64,000 nucleotides of DNA, taken from Adlercreutzia mucosicola DSM 19490. GTDB taxonomy: Bacteria > Actinomycetota > Coriobacteriia > Coriobacteriales > Eggerthellaceae. Position 1 is the stretch's first letter. Each line of letters starts with the position of its first letter. The position numbers were made by a program, and so were the translations under genes. The stretch is taken from positions 124,001-188,000 of the forward strand of contig NZ_AUGK01000005.1 of the NCBI RefSeq assembly GCF_000422625.1, given 5' to 3'. The notes under the pieces were generated by a model. That model saw nothing but the letters and a program-made list of their open reading frames with translations, was not told where the DNA came from and made no database searches. This document shows positions 25,950 through 34,168 of this stretch, one piece after another.

Positions 25950-26821
25950 TTTTCCTCCAACTTCATCTCCGAAACAAGCACACACCTGTCACGACTGACG
26001 GTAAATTCGAATTGGCATAAAGACCACTCACACTGGATAAGATACCCATCGTACCCGAAAAGGTAGAAGCAGAAATACTCATCACCGCCAACAGAAACTT
26101 TAAAATGCTTTCCCGAAGTAACCTTGTCCTTGATTGTCTTAAGGAAAGAAGACCACCGACCCGCAGATTGCACAGCGGCAGAAATCAGAGCCAGTATTTC
26201 CGCGCTGCGAGTAAACATCGGCACATTTGGATGATAAATCGCCGGAACATGACACCATGCCATCTCGTTCGGCGACCCAAGAGCATCAAAAAGAGTATTG
26301 AAAACGTATTCGTACGAAGACGCAGCCGTCCAAAACTCCCTATAGCGGCTGATATGAAATCCGCGCATTCCGCAAGAAGGATCAAGACACCTTTGACCTG
26401 TTATTTGCGATACAAGATTCGCTCCGAGAGAGTTGACCGCCAATTTTTGCGTGGGAATGCCCCGCGTCAACCCGCCAAATCGCGTACCCAATACAATCTT
26501 GTGCGAGCAGAGAGCCTCAAAGAAGTCACCGAGAGTCTCAGGGTCATGCTGGCCATCACCATCTATAGTAATAACCGCTTTGTAGGCGTTATCCCTAGCA
26601 TAAGCAACGCCTCGGCCAACCGAGACGCTAAGCCCTTCGCTAGCATCATTTTCCAACACTGCAGCACCAAACTTTCGCGCAACAGAGACAGTATCGTCAA
26701 CGCTGCCATCACTCACGACCAGGACACTGAATCCCAACTCGCGACTTCTTGCAACAACGCCTCCAATTCTGGCCGCTTCATTCTTCGCCGGAACGACCAC
26801 GAGAGCATCGCCGTGCTTCAT
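25946..26821 (-). CDS. GT2 glycosyltransferase (DPM1-like)
   Basis: 291 residues from ATG 26821, with GGGAGGGAGAA upstream. 'DALVVVPAKNEAARIGG' and 'VVSDGSVDDT' are the GT2 nucleotide-binding segments, and 'TIDGDGQHDPETL' provides the DxD. 'DPSCGMRGF' corresponds to the acceptor-side motif of polyprenyl-phosphate mannosyl/glucosyltransferases. The last ~80 residues are non-hydrophobic and unique. The start faces the divergent gtr-like operon across an 877-bp gap. Sugar unknown. Confidence 0.85.
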   Translation of the reverse strand: MKHGDALVVVPAKNEAARIGGVVARSRELGFSVLVVSDGSVDDTVSVARKFGAAVLENDASEGLSVSVGRGVAYARDNAYKAVITIDGDGQHDPETLGDFFEALCSHKIVLGTRFGGLTRGIPTQKLAVNSLGANLVSQITGQRCLDPSCGMRGFHISRYREFWTAASSYEYVFNTLFDALGSPNEMAWCHVPAIYHPNVPMFTRSAEILALISAAVQSAGRWSSFLKTIKDKVTSGKHFKVSVGGDEYFCFYLFGYDGYLIQCEWSLCQFEFTVSRDRCVLVSEMKLEEK

Positions 26822-27698
26822 TTCTCCCTCCCTTTCGCCAAATCGGAAAGTGCTTCTCAAAACTTAAGCAAGTGTTTTCCGAATAAAAATGCTTGCCCGA
26901 GCCACCCAAACCACAAAATGGAGGCTGCGTAAACAACTTGACTTATTCAGCAGGCAATCGCAAAACCGACAAGCCAACCGCTACTTTCGAATCCAGACCC
27001 AAATGGGCTTTCTCAGGGAGAACAACACAACGCGAGTCGAACCGCGTCCACTTACGAACCTCCCCAATAGGCCCCCTTGCTGTCATCTCAAAACCCTACC
27101 CCATTGCCAATATTACCCCTCCCCGCACTTATCGCATAGCACGAATACCATCTTTGTCGCGTCCTGTGCATTAACGTTCACGCCATTTAAGCGTCTCCGT
27201 TGCTCCAGTACTCCTTGGAGCACAGCTCACGGGACACCGGCCCCCGCCTCCACCCCGAACGACCTGCAAGCCAGACAGTCGACCGCGACACTAGGAAACT
27301 TTTCTTCTGAAACAACACGCCACGCAGCCGATGTGCGTAGAATCCGCAATACGATCACTCTCGCTACGCAACGACGCGCCAACAACTCAAGCGAGAGAAG
27401 GTATCGATTCCGTTCGCATCTCCAACGAGCTATTCGTCGAGAACCGAAATCCTAATGGACGCCCTATTTGGCCTCCAATGCTCGACCACACCGCAGCAGT
27501 GAGCCCATCCGCCTCGCCAGTAGCTTGGGAAAGCGCGCCCGCGGTCGTCTCCGTGTCTCTTACATATCCGTCTCACCAGATGACGCCAATGGGGATGATA
27601 TCGCATCGGCATATTGCCCCGCCGTCCCCATTAGGACGCAGACCAAAAATGCAGTATAATCACCCAAGCAGAAACCTACACTTGCGGAAACGAGCTCA
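26822..27698. other. 877-bp divergent intergenic region, AT-richer, with possible decayed coding sequence
   Basis: No intact gene is supported. Several plus-strand open frames exist, but their translations are Pro/Ser/Arg-rich without domain character. On the minus strand, around 27365-27545, a 59-codon stretch bounded by stops reads like protein (for example 'GLTAAVWSSIGGQIGRPLGF'), with more short open pieces on both sides. This may be a decayed gene. The region must also hold the divergent promoters for the flanking glycosyltransferase genes. Confidence 0.4.
27631..27660 (+). promoter_or_regulatory. Candidate promoter of the gtr-like operon
   Basis: A perfect TATAAT (27655-27660) lies 18 nt from TTAGGA (27631-27636, 3/6). 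It would start transcription about 30 nt before the ATG at 27699. Confidence 0.45.
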
Positions 27699-28655
27699 AT
27701 GAATACCCCCCCCCCAACTCTCTGGATCGTAATCCCCTGTTATAACGAAGCGGAGGTCCTTCCCTCTACTGCTCCCCTTTTTCTGACAAAACTTCAGTCT
27801 CTTATTGAATCTCGGACAGTCTCGCCAGAGAGCCGCATCTGTTTTGTCGATGACGGCTCCCGGGACGAAACCTGGTCATTCATCACCCAGCTCTCCGCCG
27901 AATCGTCCCTCATAGTTGGGCTTGCGCTTTCTCGCAATCGGGGGCACCAGAACGCTCTTCTCTGCGGCCTTATGGAGGCGCGCAGCTTTTGCGACGTATC
28001 GATATCGATCGACTGCGACGGACAAGATGACATCGACGCGATTGACGATATGCTTGCCCGCTTCTCCCAAGGAAACGAAATCGTTTACGGCGTGCGCAGC
28101 GCACGTGACACCGATACGCCCTTCAAGCGTAAAACCGCCGAATCGTTCTATCGATTCATGCAGAAAATGGGTGCCGAAGTCGTCTTCAATCATGCAGACT
28201 TTCGACTCATGGGAAAAACCGCTCTCGACGGACTCTCCCAATTCGGGGAAAAGAACCTCTTTCTCCGCGGAATTGTGCCCCTTATCGGGTTCCAATCAAC
28301 AACCGTTGAGTACGAGCGTTCCGACCGAGTAGCCGGCAAAAGTCACTACCCCTTCGCCAAAATGGCCCATCTTGCCCTCGATGGGATCACCTCCTTATCC
28401 GTTAAACCCATTCATCTCATTTCAACGACGGGTATTATTTTCGGATGCGTCGGTCTCATCGGACTCGTTTGGGCCCTCGCCACCTTTGCCTCTGGCAATA
28501 GCATTCCCGGCTGGACAAGCACATTGAGCGCCATTTTCCTCATCGGGGGCCTTCAATTGCTCTCAATCGGCGTTATCGGCGAATACATCGGCAAAATCTA
28601 CCTCGAGTCGAAGGACCGTCCCCGCTATCTCATCAAAGAGCGAGTGGGATTCTAG
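27699..28655 (+). CDS. GtrB-type polyprenyl-phosphate glycosyltransferase, C10 tract at codons 3-6
   Basis: 318 residues. 'LWIVIPCYNEAEVL', 'FVDDGSRDET' and 'ISIDCDGQDD' (DxD) form a GT2 domain. Two membrane segments at about 228-250 and 262-290 form the typical GtrB/ArnC C-terminal anchor. Such enzymes load glucose or another hexose from a nucleotide sugar onto undecaprenyl phosphate at the inner face. The codons after the ATG are AAT ACC CCC CCC CCA. The ten C (27706-27715) keep the gene in frame; one more or one less C leads to a stop within 16 codons. It is followed 1 nt later by a GT-C-like gene. The operon resembles serotype-converting gtr loci. Confidence 0.88.
   Translation: MNTPPPTLWIVIPCYNEAEVLPSTAPLFLTKLQSLIESRTVSPESRICFVDDGSRDETWSFITQLSAESSLIVGLALSRNRGHQNALLCGLMEARSFCDVSISIDCDGQDDIDAIDDMLARFSQGNEIVYGVRSARDTDTPFKRKTAESFYRFMQKMGAEVVFNHADFRLMGKTALDGLSQFGEKNLFLRGIVPLIGFQSTTVEYERSDRVAGKSHYPFAKMAHLALDGITSLSVKPIHLISTTGIIFGCVGLIGLVWALATFASGNSIPGWTSTLSAIFLIGGLQLLSIGVIGEYIGKIYLESKDRPRYLIKERVGF
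27706..27715 (+). repeat. C10 homopolymer tract after the start of the gtrB-like gene
   Basis: Ten consecutive C in codons 3-6. Ten is in frame (on). Nine gives 'MNTPPQLSGS' then stop; eleven gives a 15-residue peptide then stop. This is the same tract length as in dltA. Confidence 0.82.
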
Positions 28656-28656
28656 C

Positions 28657-29898
28657 ATGGAGAGCCACGCCAAAGAGGGTGCAGCCGAGCAAAGAGAGGA
28701 CCCTCGCCAGCGCAAGTCGCGCCACAACCTATCGAACACGATCGTCCTTATGGCCACCGTCTCATTCGTTGCCCTTGTGCTGCGATGGCCTGGCCTAGAT
28801 TTCATCAGCAACGATGCGAAATCATTTCTTCTCCCCTGGTACGATAAAATTTCTGAACTCGAGCTGGCAGCCCTGGGGCAACAGGTGGGAAACTACGGCA
28901 TCCCCTATCAGTTCCTCATATTAGTCGGCACCTACACCCCGCTTCCGGCCCTCGCATTGTACAAAAGCATATCTATTGCGTTTGACTATCTGCTCGCGTG
29001 GCAGGTCTTTCTTCTCGTGCAACAAATTTCTCGCAGCGAGACTAAGGCCGCGATCGCCTACGGCGTAATACTCATCCTGCCCCCCGTTGTGGCCAATTCC
29101 GCTGTTTGGGGGCAATGCGATGCCATCTACAGCTGCTTTGCTGTTGCGGCAATAAGGGCCCTTTTTAGAAACAAGCCTCCGCTCGCTTTTTTCCTTCTCG
29201 GCGTCGCACTCTCGTTCAAACTGCAGGCATGCTTTATCGTGCCCTTCTTCGCTTACTGCCTTCTCTTTCGCCGCATCCGCATCATCCCCGCGGCACTCTG
29301 GGCCGTCTTAGGATTCTACCTTCTTTCGATTCCCGGCATTATCGCAGGTCGCTCACTTTTCGCGCCCCTCGAAATCTACTTCGGGCAAGCGGCAACCTAC
29401 GCAGCCATGTATCTAAACTACCCCAGCTTTTGGGTCATGATAAGCAACAACTTCGAATTCTTCAAACTCCCCGCCATCGGTTTGACCGTCTTTGTGCTTC
29501 TCGCCGGGTTTTGCATCGATTACCGTATGAGGCGTTCTGCCGCGTTTCGCCCTAGCCATCACCGCGCCATCCTGCTGGCGACATGGTCGGCATGGACTTG
29601 CGTCGAATTTCTGCCCGCCATGCACGAACGCTACGGCTACCTTATCGCAGTGCTTCTCATCGTCTGCCTCTTTTGCATGCGTAACTGGAAGCTACCCCTC
29701 CTTTGTTGTCTCATTGTCATCGCATGCGACTGCGTCACATACAGCAACTACCTGTTTAATGCCCAAATCAATCTATTGCCATGCTCAATTGCTCTTTTTA
29801 TCGCATGGGCGATCTTCGGTATTCAGGTTTTTCTCCCATCTCCCCTCAATGCATCATCCACGGGAACCCGCAATCAATCAGAAGGACTCTGCCGATGA
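28657..29898 (+). CDS. Multi-span GT-C-like glycosyltransferase (Gpi18-type mannosyltransferase-like)
   Basis: 413 residues. A charged 30-residue N-terminus is followed by about 10 membrane segments. 'ISNDAKSFLLPWYDKI' lies in the first outer loop, where GT-C enzymes keep catalytic acidic residues. 'SAVWGQCDAIYS' and 'FLPAMHERYGYL' near residue 315 match motifs seen in Gpi18/GT87-like transferases. It would use the polyprenyl-phosphate sugar made by the preceding GtrB-like enzyme on the outer face. It starts 1 nt after the upstream stop and overlaps the next gene (ATGA). Confidence 0.75.
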   Translation: MESHAKEGAAEQREDPRQRKSRHNLSNTIVLMATVSFVALVLRWPGLDFISNDAKSFLLPWYDKISELELAALGQQVGNYGIPYQFLILVGTYTPLPALALYKSISIAFDYLLAWQVFLLVQQISRSETKAAIAYGVILILPPVVANSAVWGQCDAIYSCFAVAAIRALFRNKPPLAFFLLGVALSFKLQACFIVPFFAYCLLFRRIRIIPAALWAVLGFYLLSIPGIIAGRSLFAPLEIYFGQAATYAAMYLNYPSFWVMISNNFEFFKLPAIGLTVFVLLAGFCIDYRMRRSAAFRPSHHRAILLATWSAWTCVEFLPAMHERYGYLIAVLLIVCLFCMRNWKLPLLCCLIVIACDCVTYSNYLFNAQINLLPCSIALFIAWAIFGIQVFLPSPLNASSTGTRNQSEGLCR

Positions 29899-31550
29899 AC
29901 TCTATCTTCGATCGTATTAGCCAATTTGGCGATAGCGGCAAAACCGACTCCGTCACGTTCAAATACATTCTTCTCTGCACTGCGCTTTGCGCCCTTGCAG
30001 CTCATCTTTATTGCTGGACAAACTCCCTGTTCTCCCATGATTCCCTCATGGTGATGCAGAATGACTGGGAACACCAGATTGGAATCGGACGCCCATTTCA
30101 ACAGTTTTACGTTGCGCTTCGCGGAGCCATAGTCGCTCCTTGGCTTATCGGAATGCTCGGAACACTGTTCCTCGCACTTGCGAACTGGCAGATCGTTAAG
30201 CTTCTTCACATCACAAATCGTCTCTATATCCTTGCCGTCTGCGCTGCGCTCACCACCAATGCCACCATCACGCTCGTCAATGCCACCTACCTTGACTGGT
30301 TTGACATCATGATGCTCGCCCTTTTTCTCTCGTGCGCCTCAATTAATCTCTGCAATCGCCATACCTGGTATTGCTCTGCGGCAGCCGCACTCCTGCTCTG
30401 CCTTTCGGCCGGCCTTTACCAAAGCTACCTCTCAGCAGCCGTCACGCTCACGCTCATCTCATGCGCCCAACGGCTCCTGGCAAACCAAAGAAAAGAATGC
30501 CTGCATTTTGGCATCCGCGTTGCTTTCACGATAATAGCGGGCCTCCTCCTCTATCTCGTCGCTCAAAAAGTCGCATTCGTTCTCGCAGGAGGCGCCGAGT
30601 ACCATACCTACAATTCCGTCTCTGCCGCCTTCTCCTCGAATACCCCAATTTATCAGGTCGCCTTTGCCGTGTGGCTCGATTTCTGGACCAAGTTGGTTTG
30701 GCCTGAGACGTACGCCATCCCCCTCATCGGCGTATGCAACCTGGCACTTCTCACGATTGGGCTCATCGGCCTCTTGGGCCACGCACGGAATAACACCTCG
30801 AAGACCAATCTCCTCTTGGCCGCAACGATCCTTGCCCTCCTGCCCCTAGCAATGAATTGCGTCAATATAGCCTCTTATCCGACTGTGCACAGTCTCATGA
30901 TTTTCTCTTACTACCTGTTCTACCCCGCCGTTTTCGCGATACTGCAGTCATGCAGCCCCAGCGCAGCTTCAATATCCACAGCAAACAGCCCCTCGACGCA
31001 ACCACAACCCAACAAAAGCAAGACAGGACATCGTGCGTCGAGGCATTTCGCGCCCATCGTCCTCTCAACGACCCTCGTTCTCTGCATGGCCGCCAGCGGA
31101 GTCATCTATGCAAACCAGGTCTACCTCAAGAAGGACCTTGAATACCAGGCCACTTTTTCCTTTATGACGCGCCTGGTGGAGCGCATGGACACCACCGATG
31201 GCTATGTCCCCGGGGAAACGCCCGTTGCTTTCGTTGGAGTTCCATCCAATAATGTACTATTCAAAAATAATCGCATTGGATTTCCCCCGGCGCTCTCTCA
31301 GCCGACATTTGACGATAGCGGGCAATTTACTGGCTACGCCGTGGGCCTTGCGGCCAATATACCAATTTCCTCGGTTGAAACCGTTGAGCTATATTTTCAT
31401 AATATTCTTGGCCTCCCTCTTAAGATTGCAGACACAAGCTCAATGTCTCAAGCGGAGCGCGAAGCGGGAATCGACTCCGTTCCCGAAGCTTTCCCTTCGC
31501 AAAAAAGCATAGATCTTATCGACGGCACGCTCTTCGTCCGCGTCGCATAA
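29895..31550 (+). CDS. GtrII/GtrIII-like membrane glucosyltransferase
   Basis: 551 residues from ATG 29895 (AGAAGGA upstream; overlap with the preceding stop). About 10-11 membrane segments fill residues 20-400. 'SHDSLMVMQNDWEHQIGIGR' in the first outer loop is the recognisable 'glucosyl transferase II' pattern (acidic residues followed by GR), and a soluble outer C-terminal domain of about 150 residues follows. Such proteins transfer glucose from undecaprenyl phosphate to a surface polymer. Together with the two genes before it, this makes a three-gene side-chain glycosylation operon whose expression should depend on the C10 tract. Confidence 0.75.
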   Translation: MNSIFDRISQFGDSGKTDSVTFKYILLCTALCALAAHLYCWTNSLFSHDSLMVMQNDWEHQIGIGRPFQQFYVALRGAIVAPWLIGMLGTLFLALANWQIVKLLHITNRLYILAVCAALTTNATITLVNATYLDWFDIMMLALFLSCASINLCNRHTWYCSAAAALLLCLSAGLYQSYLSAAVTLTLISCAQRLLANQRKECLHFGIRVAFTIIAGLLLYLVAQKVAFVLAGGAEYHTYNSVSAAFSSNTPIYQVAFAVWLDFWTKLVWPETYAIPLIGVCNLALLTIGLIGLLGHARNNTSKTNLLLAATILALLPLAMNCVNIASYPTVHSLMIFSYYLFYPAVFAILQSCSPSAASISTANSPSTQPQPNKSKTGHRASRHFAPIVLSTTLVLCMAASGVIYANQVYLKKDLEYQATFSFMTRLVERMDTTDGYVPGETPVAFVGVPSNNVLFKNNRIGFPPALSQPTFDDSGQFTGYAVGLAANIPISSVETVELYFHNILGLPLKIADTSSMSQAEREAGIDSVPEAFPSQKSIDLIDGTLFVRVA

Positions 31551-31742
31551 TCAACGGTATGCCCCTCCAACACAACCCGGATGGGCATACTGGCCAAAAC
31601 CCATTCCGGAATCTCCAACTTCTCACACCAACAAGGCGATTGCCCCCATGTATCGCGATAACATTCATAAAACCCACCGGCGCGCCATCCTCCCATGCCA
31701 CGATAGTAATTCTGGCGGTAGTAAGTCTTTTCGGATCGTCGA

Positions 31743-31771
31743 TTGCCTGAAGAAAAAAGGCAACATATACT
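31743..31771 (+). promoter_or_regulatory. Promoter of the nonulosonic acid (neu) operon
   Basis: TTGCCT (31743-31748), a 17-nt A-rich spacer and TATACT (31766-31771) form a good sigma-70-type promoter. Transcription would start near 31778, about 37 nt before the GTG start of the first neu gene. Confidence 0.6.
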
Positions 31772-31814
31772 AACTATCGTCAAAAGAGACTAGTAGTATT
31801 GGAGCGATACCCGA

Positions 31815-32450
31815 GTGAAAAAAGAACTGATCATAATAGGGGCTGGCGGCTATGCGAAATCGGTACTCGATTCGTTTGATCCGCTGCAGTATGACCTTAA
31901 GGGTTTTCTAGATGAACGCCCCGACAAAGAGGAGCATTTTGGCTACCCAGTCCTCGCCCACAGCCTGGACGATATTCCCCATCCGGAGAACTTCAGCTTC
32001 TTCATCGCCATCGGAAGCGATCCAAAGCGAAAGATCTGGTTCGATAAGCTTAGCGAGATCGGGGCGGATTTCGCCTCCGTTTGGGATCCCTCAGCCATTG
32101 TCTCCCCTTTGGCGAAAGTTGGTAAAGGCTGTTTTATCGGAAAAATGGCTATCGTGAATGCGGGCGTCGAGATCGGCGACAATGTCGTTATCAACACAAT
32201 GGCGCTTGTGGAGCACGGCAGCAGCGTGGAGAGCCATGCGAACATTTCCACGAAAGCCGTTCTTAATGGAGATGTGCTCATCGGTGAGGGCACCTTTGTC
32301 GGTTCTGGCTCTGTAGTTATTGGGCAGCTCAGCGTGGGAAGCTGGTCAATAGTCGGAGCCGGCGCAGTCGTCACCAAAGACGTCGAATCCGGGGTAACGG
32401 TTGCTGGCGTACCCGCACGTGTTGTTCGTCGAGAAGCGAGGTTCTGGTGA
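31815..32450 (+). CDS. neuD: NeuD/PglD-type sugar O- or N-acyltransferase
   Basis: 211 residues, GTG start. 'ELIIIGAGGYAKSVLDSF' is the N-terminal Rossmann-like substrate-binding half shared by NeuD and PglD. From about residue 95 left-handed beta-helix hexapeptide repeats follow ('NVVINTMALVEHG', 'NGDVLIGEGTFVGSGS'), with a closing 'VAGVPARVVRR'. NeuD acetylates sialic acid; PglD acetylates UDP-4-amino-4,6-dideoxy-GlcNAc. Both roles are plausible here because PglF- and PglE-type genes also lie in the window. The stop overlaps the start of neuB. Confidence 0.82.
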   Translation: MKKELIIIGAGGYAKSVLDSFDPLQYDLKGFLDERPDKEEHFGYPVLAHSLDDIPHPENFSFFIAIGSDPKRKIWFDKLSEIGADFASVWDPSAIVSPLAKVGKGCFIGKMAIVNAGVEIGDNVVINTMALVEHGSSVESHANISTKAVLNGDVLIGEGTFVGSGSVVIGQLSVGSWSIVGAGAVVTKDVESGVTVAGVPARVVRREARFW

Positions 32451-33478
32451 GTTCAACATACATCATTGCCGAGATAGGATGCAACCACAACGGTGATCCC
32501 AAGTTGGCGCGAAAAATGGTCACAACTGCGCAAGAGTGCGGAGTTGACGCGGTGAAGTTCCAAACTTTTTCCGCTGATGCCCTTATATCGCGTTACGCCC
32601 CTAAAGCAGAATACCAAATTGCCACTACGGGCGATTCGGATTCCCAGCTTGAAATGACAAAGGCCCTTGAATTGGGTCGCGAGGATTTGCTCGAGCTTGT
32701 TTCATTTGCGCGTTCTCTGGGCCTCGACGCATTCTCCACTGCCTTCGATTTAGGTTCTATGGATTTTTTGGCACAACAGGAACAAAAGACCTGGAAGATA
32801 CCTTCGGGAGAGATCACCAACCTGCCATATTTACAACGATTAACTCAAATTCCGGTTGGGCGTGTGCTGCTATCCACAGGGATGGCTACGCTGGACGAAA
32901 TCAGCACCGCCCTCAAGGTGCTGACATCAGGAGGGATCGAGCAAAGCAAGATCGTGCTTCTTCATTGCAATACTGAGTACCCAACACCAGACTGTGATGT
33001 GAATCTCCTTGCAATCAAGGCCCTGCAGGACAAGTATCCTGGACTTGAGATTGGCTTTTCCGATCATTCAGTAGGAGCCCTGGCTGCCGCAGCGGCGACC
33101 GCACTTGGTGCCTCGGTAATCGAGAAGCATTTTACGCTTGACAAGAACCTGCCCGGTCCAGACCACAAAGCATCTGCTACACCCGAAGAACTCACCGAGT
33201 TGTGTCAAAACGTCAGACGAATGGAGCTCATGAGGGGAAGCGCAGAGAAGAAAGTGACTCCTTCAGAAGCGAAAAATAAGATAGTCGCCAGAAAATCCAT
33301 CGTTGCGTCCAGGCCGATTGCTCGAGGAGAGGCGTTCAGCGAAGACAATGTCACCTGCAAACGCCCGGGCAACGGCATCAGCCCTATGTGTTGGAATGAG
33401 CTCATGGGGGCAACCGCAATGCGCGATTTTGAAGAAGACGAGCTGATTGTCGCGGAGGGATTTTCGTGGCAAGAATAA
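32447..33478 (+). CDS. neuB: Nonulosonic acid synthase (NeuB family)
   Basis: 343 residues, GTG start overlapping the neuD stop. 'IIAEIGCNHNGDPKLA', 'AVKFQTF', 'KIPSGEITNLPYLQ' and 'LHCNTEYPTP' are the TIM-barrel signatures of sialic acid synthases; 'GFSDHSVG' and 'VIEKHFTLDK' follow. The last ~60 residues are the antifreeze-like SAF domain. It condenses phosphoenolpyruvate with ManNAc (or a 6-deoxy-diamino hexose in the legionaminic branch). The family is certain; which nonulosonate is made is not. Confidence 0.95.
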   Translation: MSSTYIIAEIGCNHNGDPKLARKMVTTAQECGVDAVKFQTFSADALISRYAPKAEYQIATTGDSDSQLEMTKALELGREDLLELVSFARSLGLDAFSTAFDLGSMDFLAQQEQKTWKIPSGEITNLPYLQRLTQIPVGRVLLSTGMATLDEISTALKVLTSGGIEQSKIVLLHCNTEYPTPDCDVNLLAIKALQDKYPGLEIGFSDHSVGALAAAAATALGASVIEKHFTLDKNLPGPDHKASATPEELTELCQNVRRMELMRGSAEKKVTPSEAKNKIVARKSIVASRPIARGEAFSEDNVTCKRPGNGISPMCWNELMGATAMRDFEEDELIVAEGFSWQE

Positions 33479-34167
33479 ATTGCGAGTGCATGGCCGTAAT
33501 TCCCGCTCGTTCAGGATCCAAGGGACTGCCGGGAAAAAATGTCAAGGAACTGTGCGGAAAGCCTCTGCTGGCATGGACGATCGAGGCGGCGCTTGGGAGC
33601 GGCTGCTTTGACAAGGTTCTTGTCTCGACGGACTCCCCTGATTACGGAGCCATTGCAGAAGCATGGGGGGCAGAGGTTGTCTACCGCGACCAGCGACTAG
33701 CAACCTCTTCTGCAACCACTTTCATGGTATTGGAAGACTTGCTGCACAACAAAGTCTGCCCGTCGAAATTATTCACCCTTCTTCAACCCACATCACCTTT
33801 ACGGACAGCTTCTCAGATTGCCGACGCCATGCGGTTAATCACATTGAACTTTGCGCAATACGACTTTGTGGCCAGCGTATCCTTGGCCGAACACGCATCT
33901 CACCTGGTCCATCCCCTTGCCGCTGATGGAAGTCTCGCACTCTTCGACATCGACTACTCGAACTATCGAAGGCAAGACAGCGCGGAATACTCTCCGAATG
34001 GCGCCATATTCATTGCGAAGCCCGATGAATATCTTGCCCAAGGCCATTTTTTTGGCGCGAGATCTCTGGCATACGTCATGGACAAAGAATCATCGGTCGA
34101 CATTGACGATGACATCGATTTCGCCCTAGCCGAACTCTGCATGACTCGACGATTGATTGGACGATAA
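33466..34167 (+). CDS. neuA: CMP-nonulosonate (CMP-sialic acid) synthetase
   Basis: 233 residues from GTG 33466 with GGAGGG upstream, overlapping neuB by 13 nt. 'AVIPARSGSKGLPGKN' is the CTP-binding signature, and 'LLQPTSPLRTASQI' and 'DIDDDIDFALAE' are conserved acylneuraminate cytidylyltransferase segments. It activates the nonulosonate as the CMP sugar for a sialyltransferase. Length is standard for the single-domain form. Confidence 0.95.
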   Translation: MARINCECMAVIPARSGSKGLPGKNVKELCGKPLLAWTIEAALGSGCFDKVLVSTDSPDYGAIAEAWGAEVVYRDQRLATSSATTFMVLEDLLHNKVCPSKLFTLLQPTSPLRTASQIADAMRLITLNFAQYDFVASVSLAEHASHLVHPLAADGSLALFDIDYSNYRRQDSAEYSPNGAIFIAKPDEYLAQGHFFGARSLAYVMDKESSVDIDDDIDFALAELCMTRRLIGR

Positions 34168-34168
34168 A

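Noticed and set aside
27331-27702. A 123-codon plus-strand frame just before the gtrB-like gene
   Set aside because: Pro/Ser/Arg-rich with no domain character, no ribosome site; the TATAAT promoter lies inside it.
31557-31590. Inverted repeat GTATGCCC...GGGCATAC as terminator of the gtr-like operon
   Set aside because: Stem of only 8 bp with an 18-nt loop and no T-tract.
31448-31783. A 111-codon minus-strand frame over the gtr/neu junction
   Set aside because: Some segments look protein-like, but it overlaps the end of the membrane glucosyltransferase gene, has no ribosome site, and covers the neu promoter. At most a remnant.
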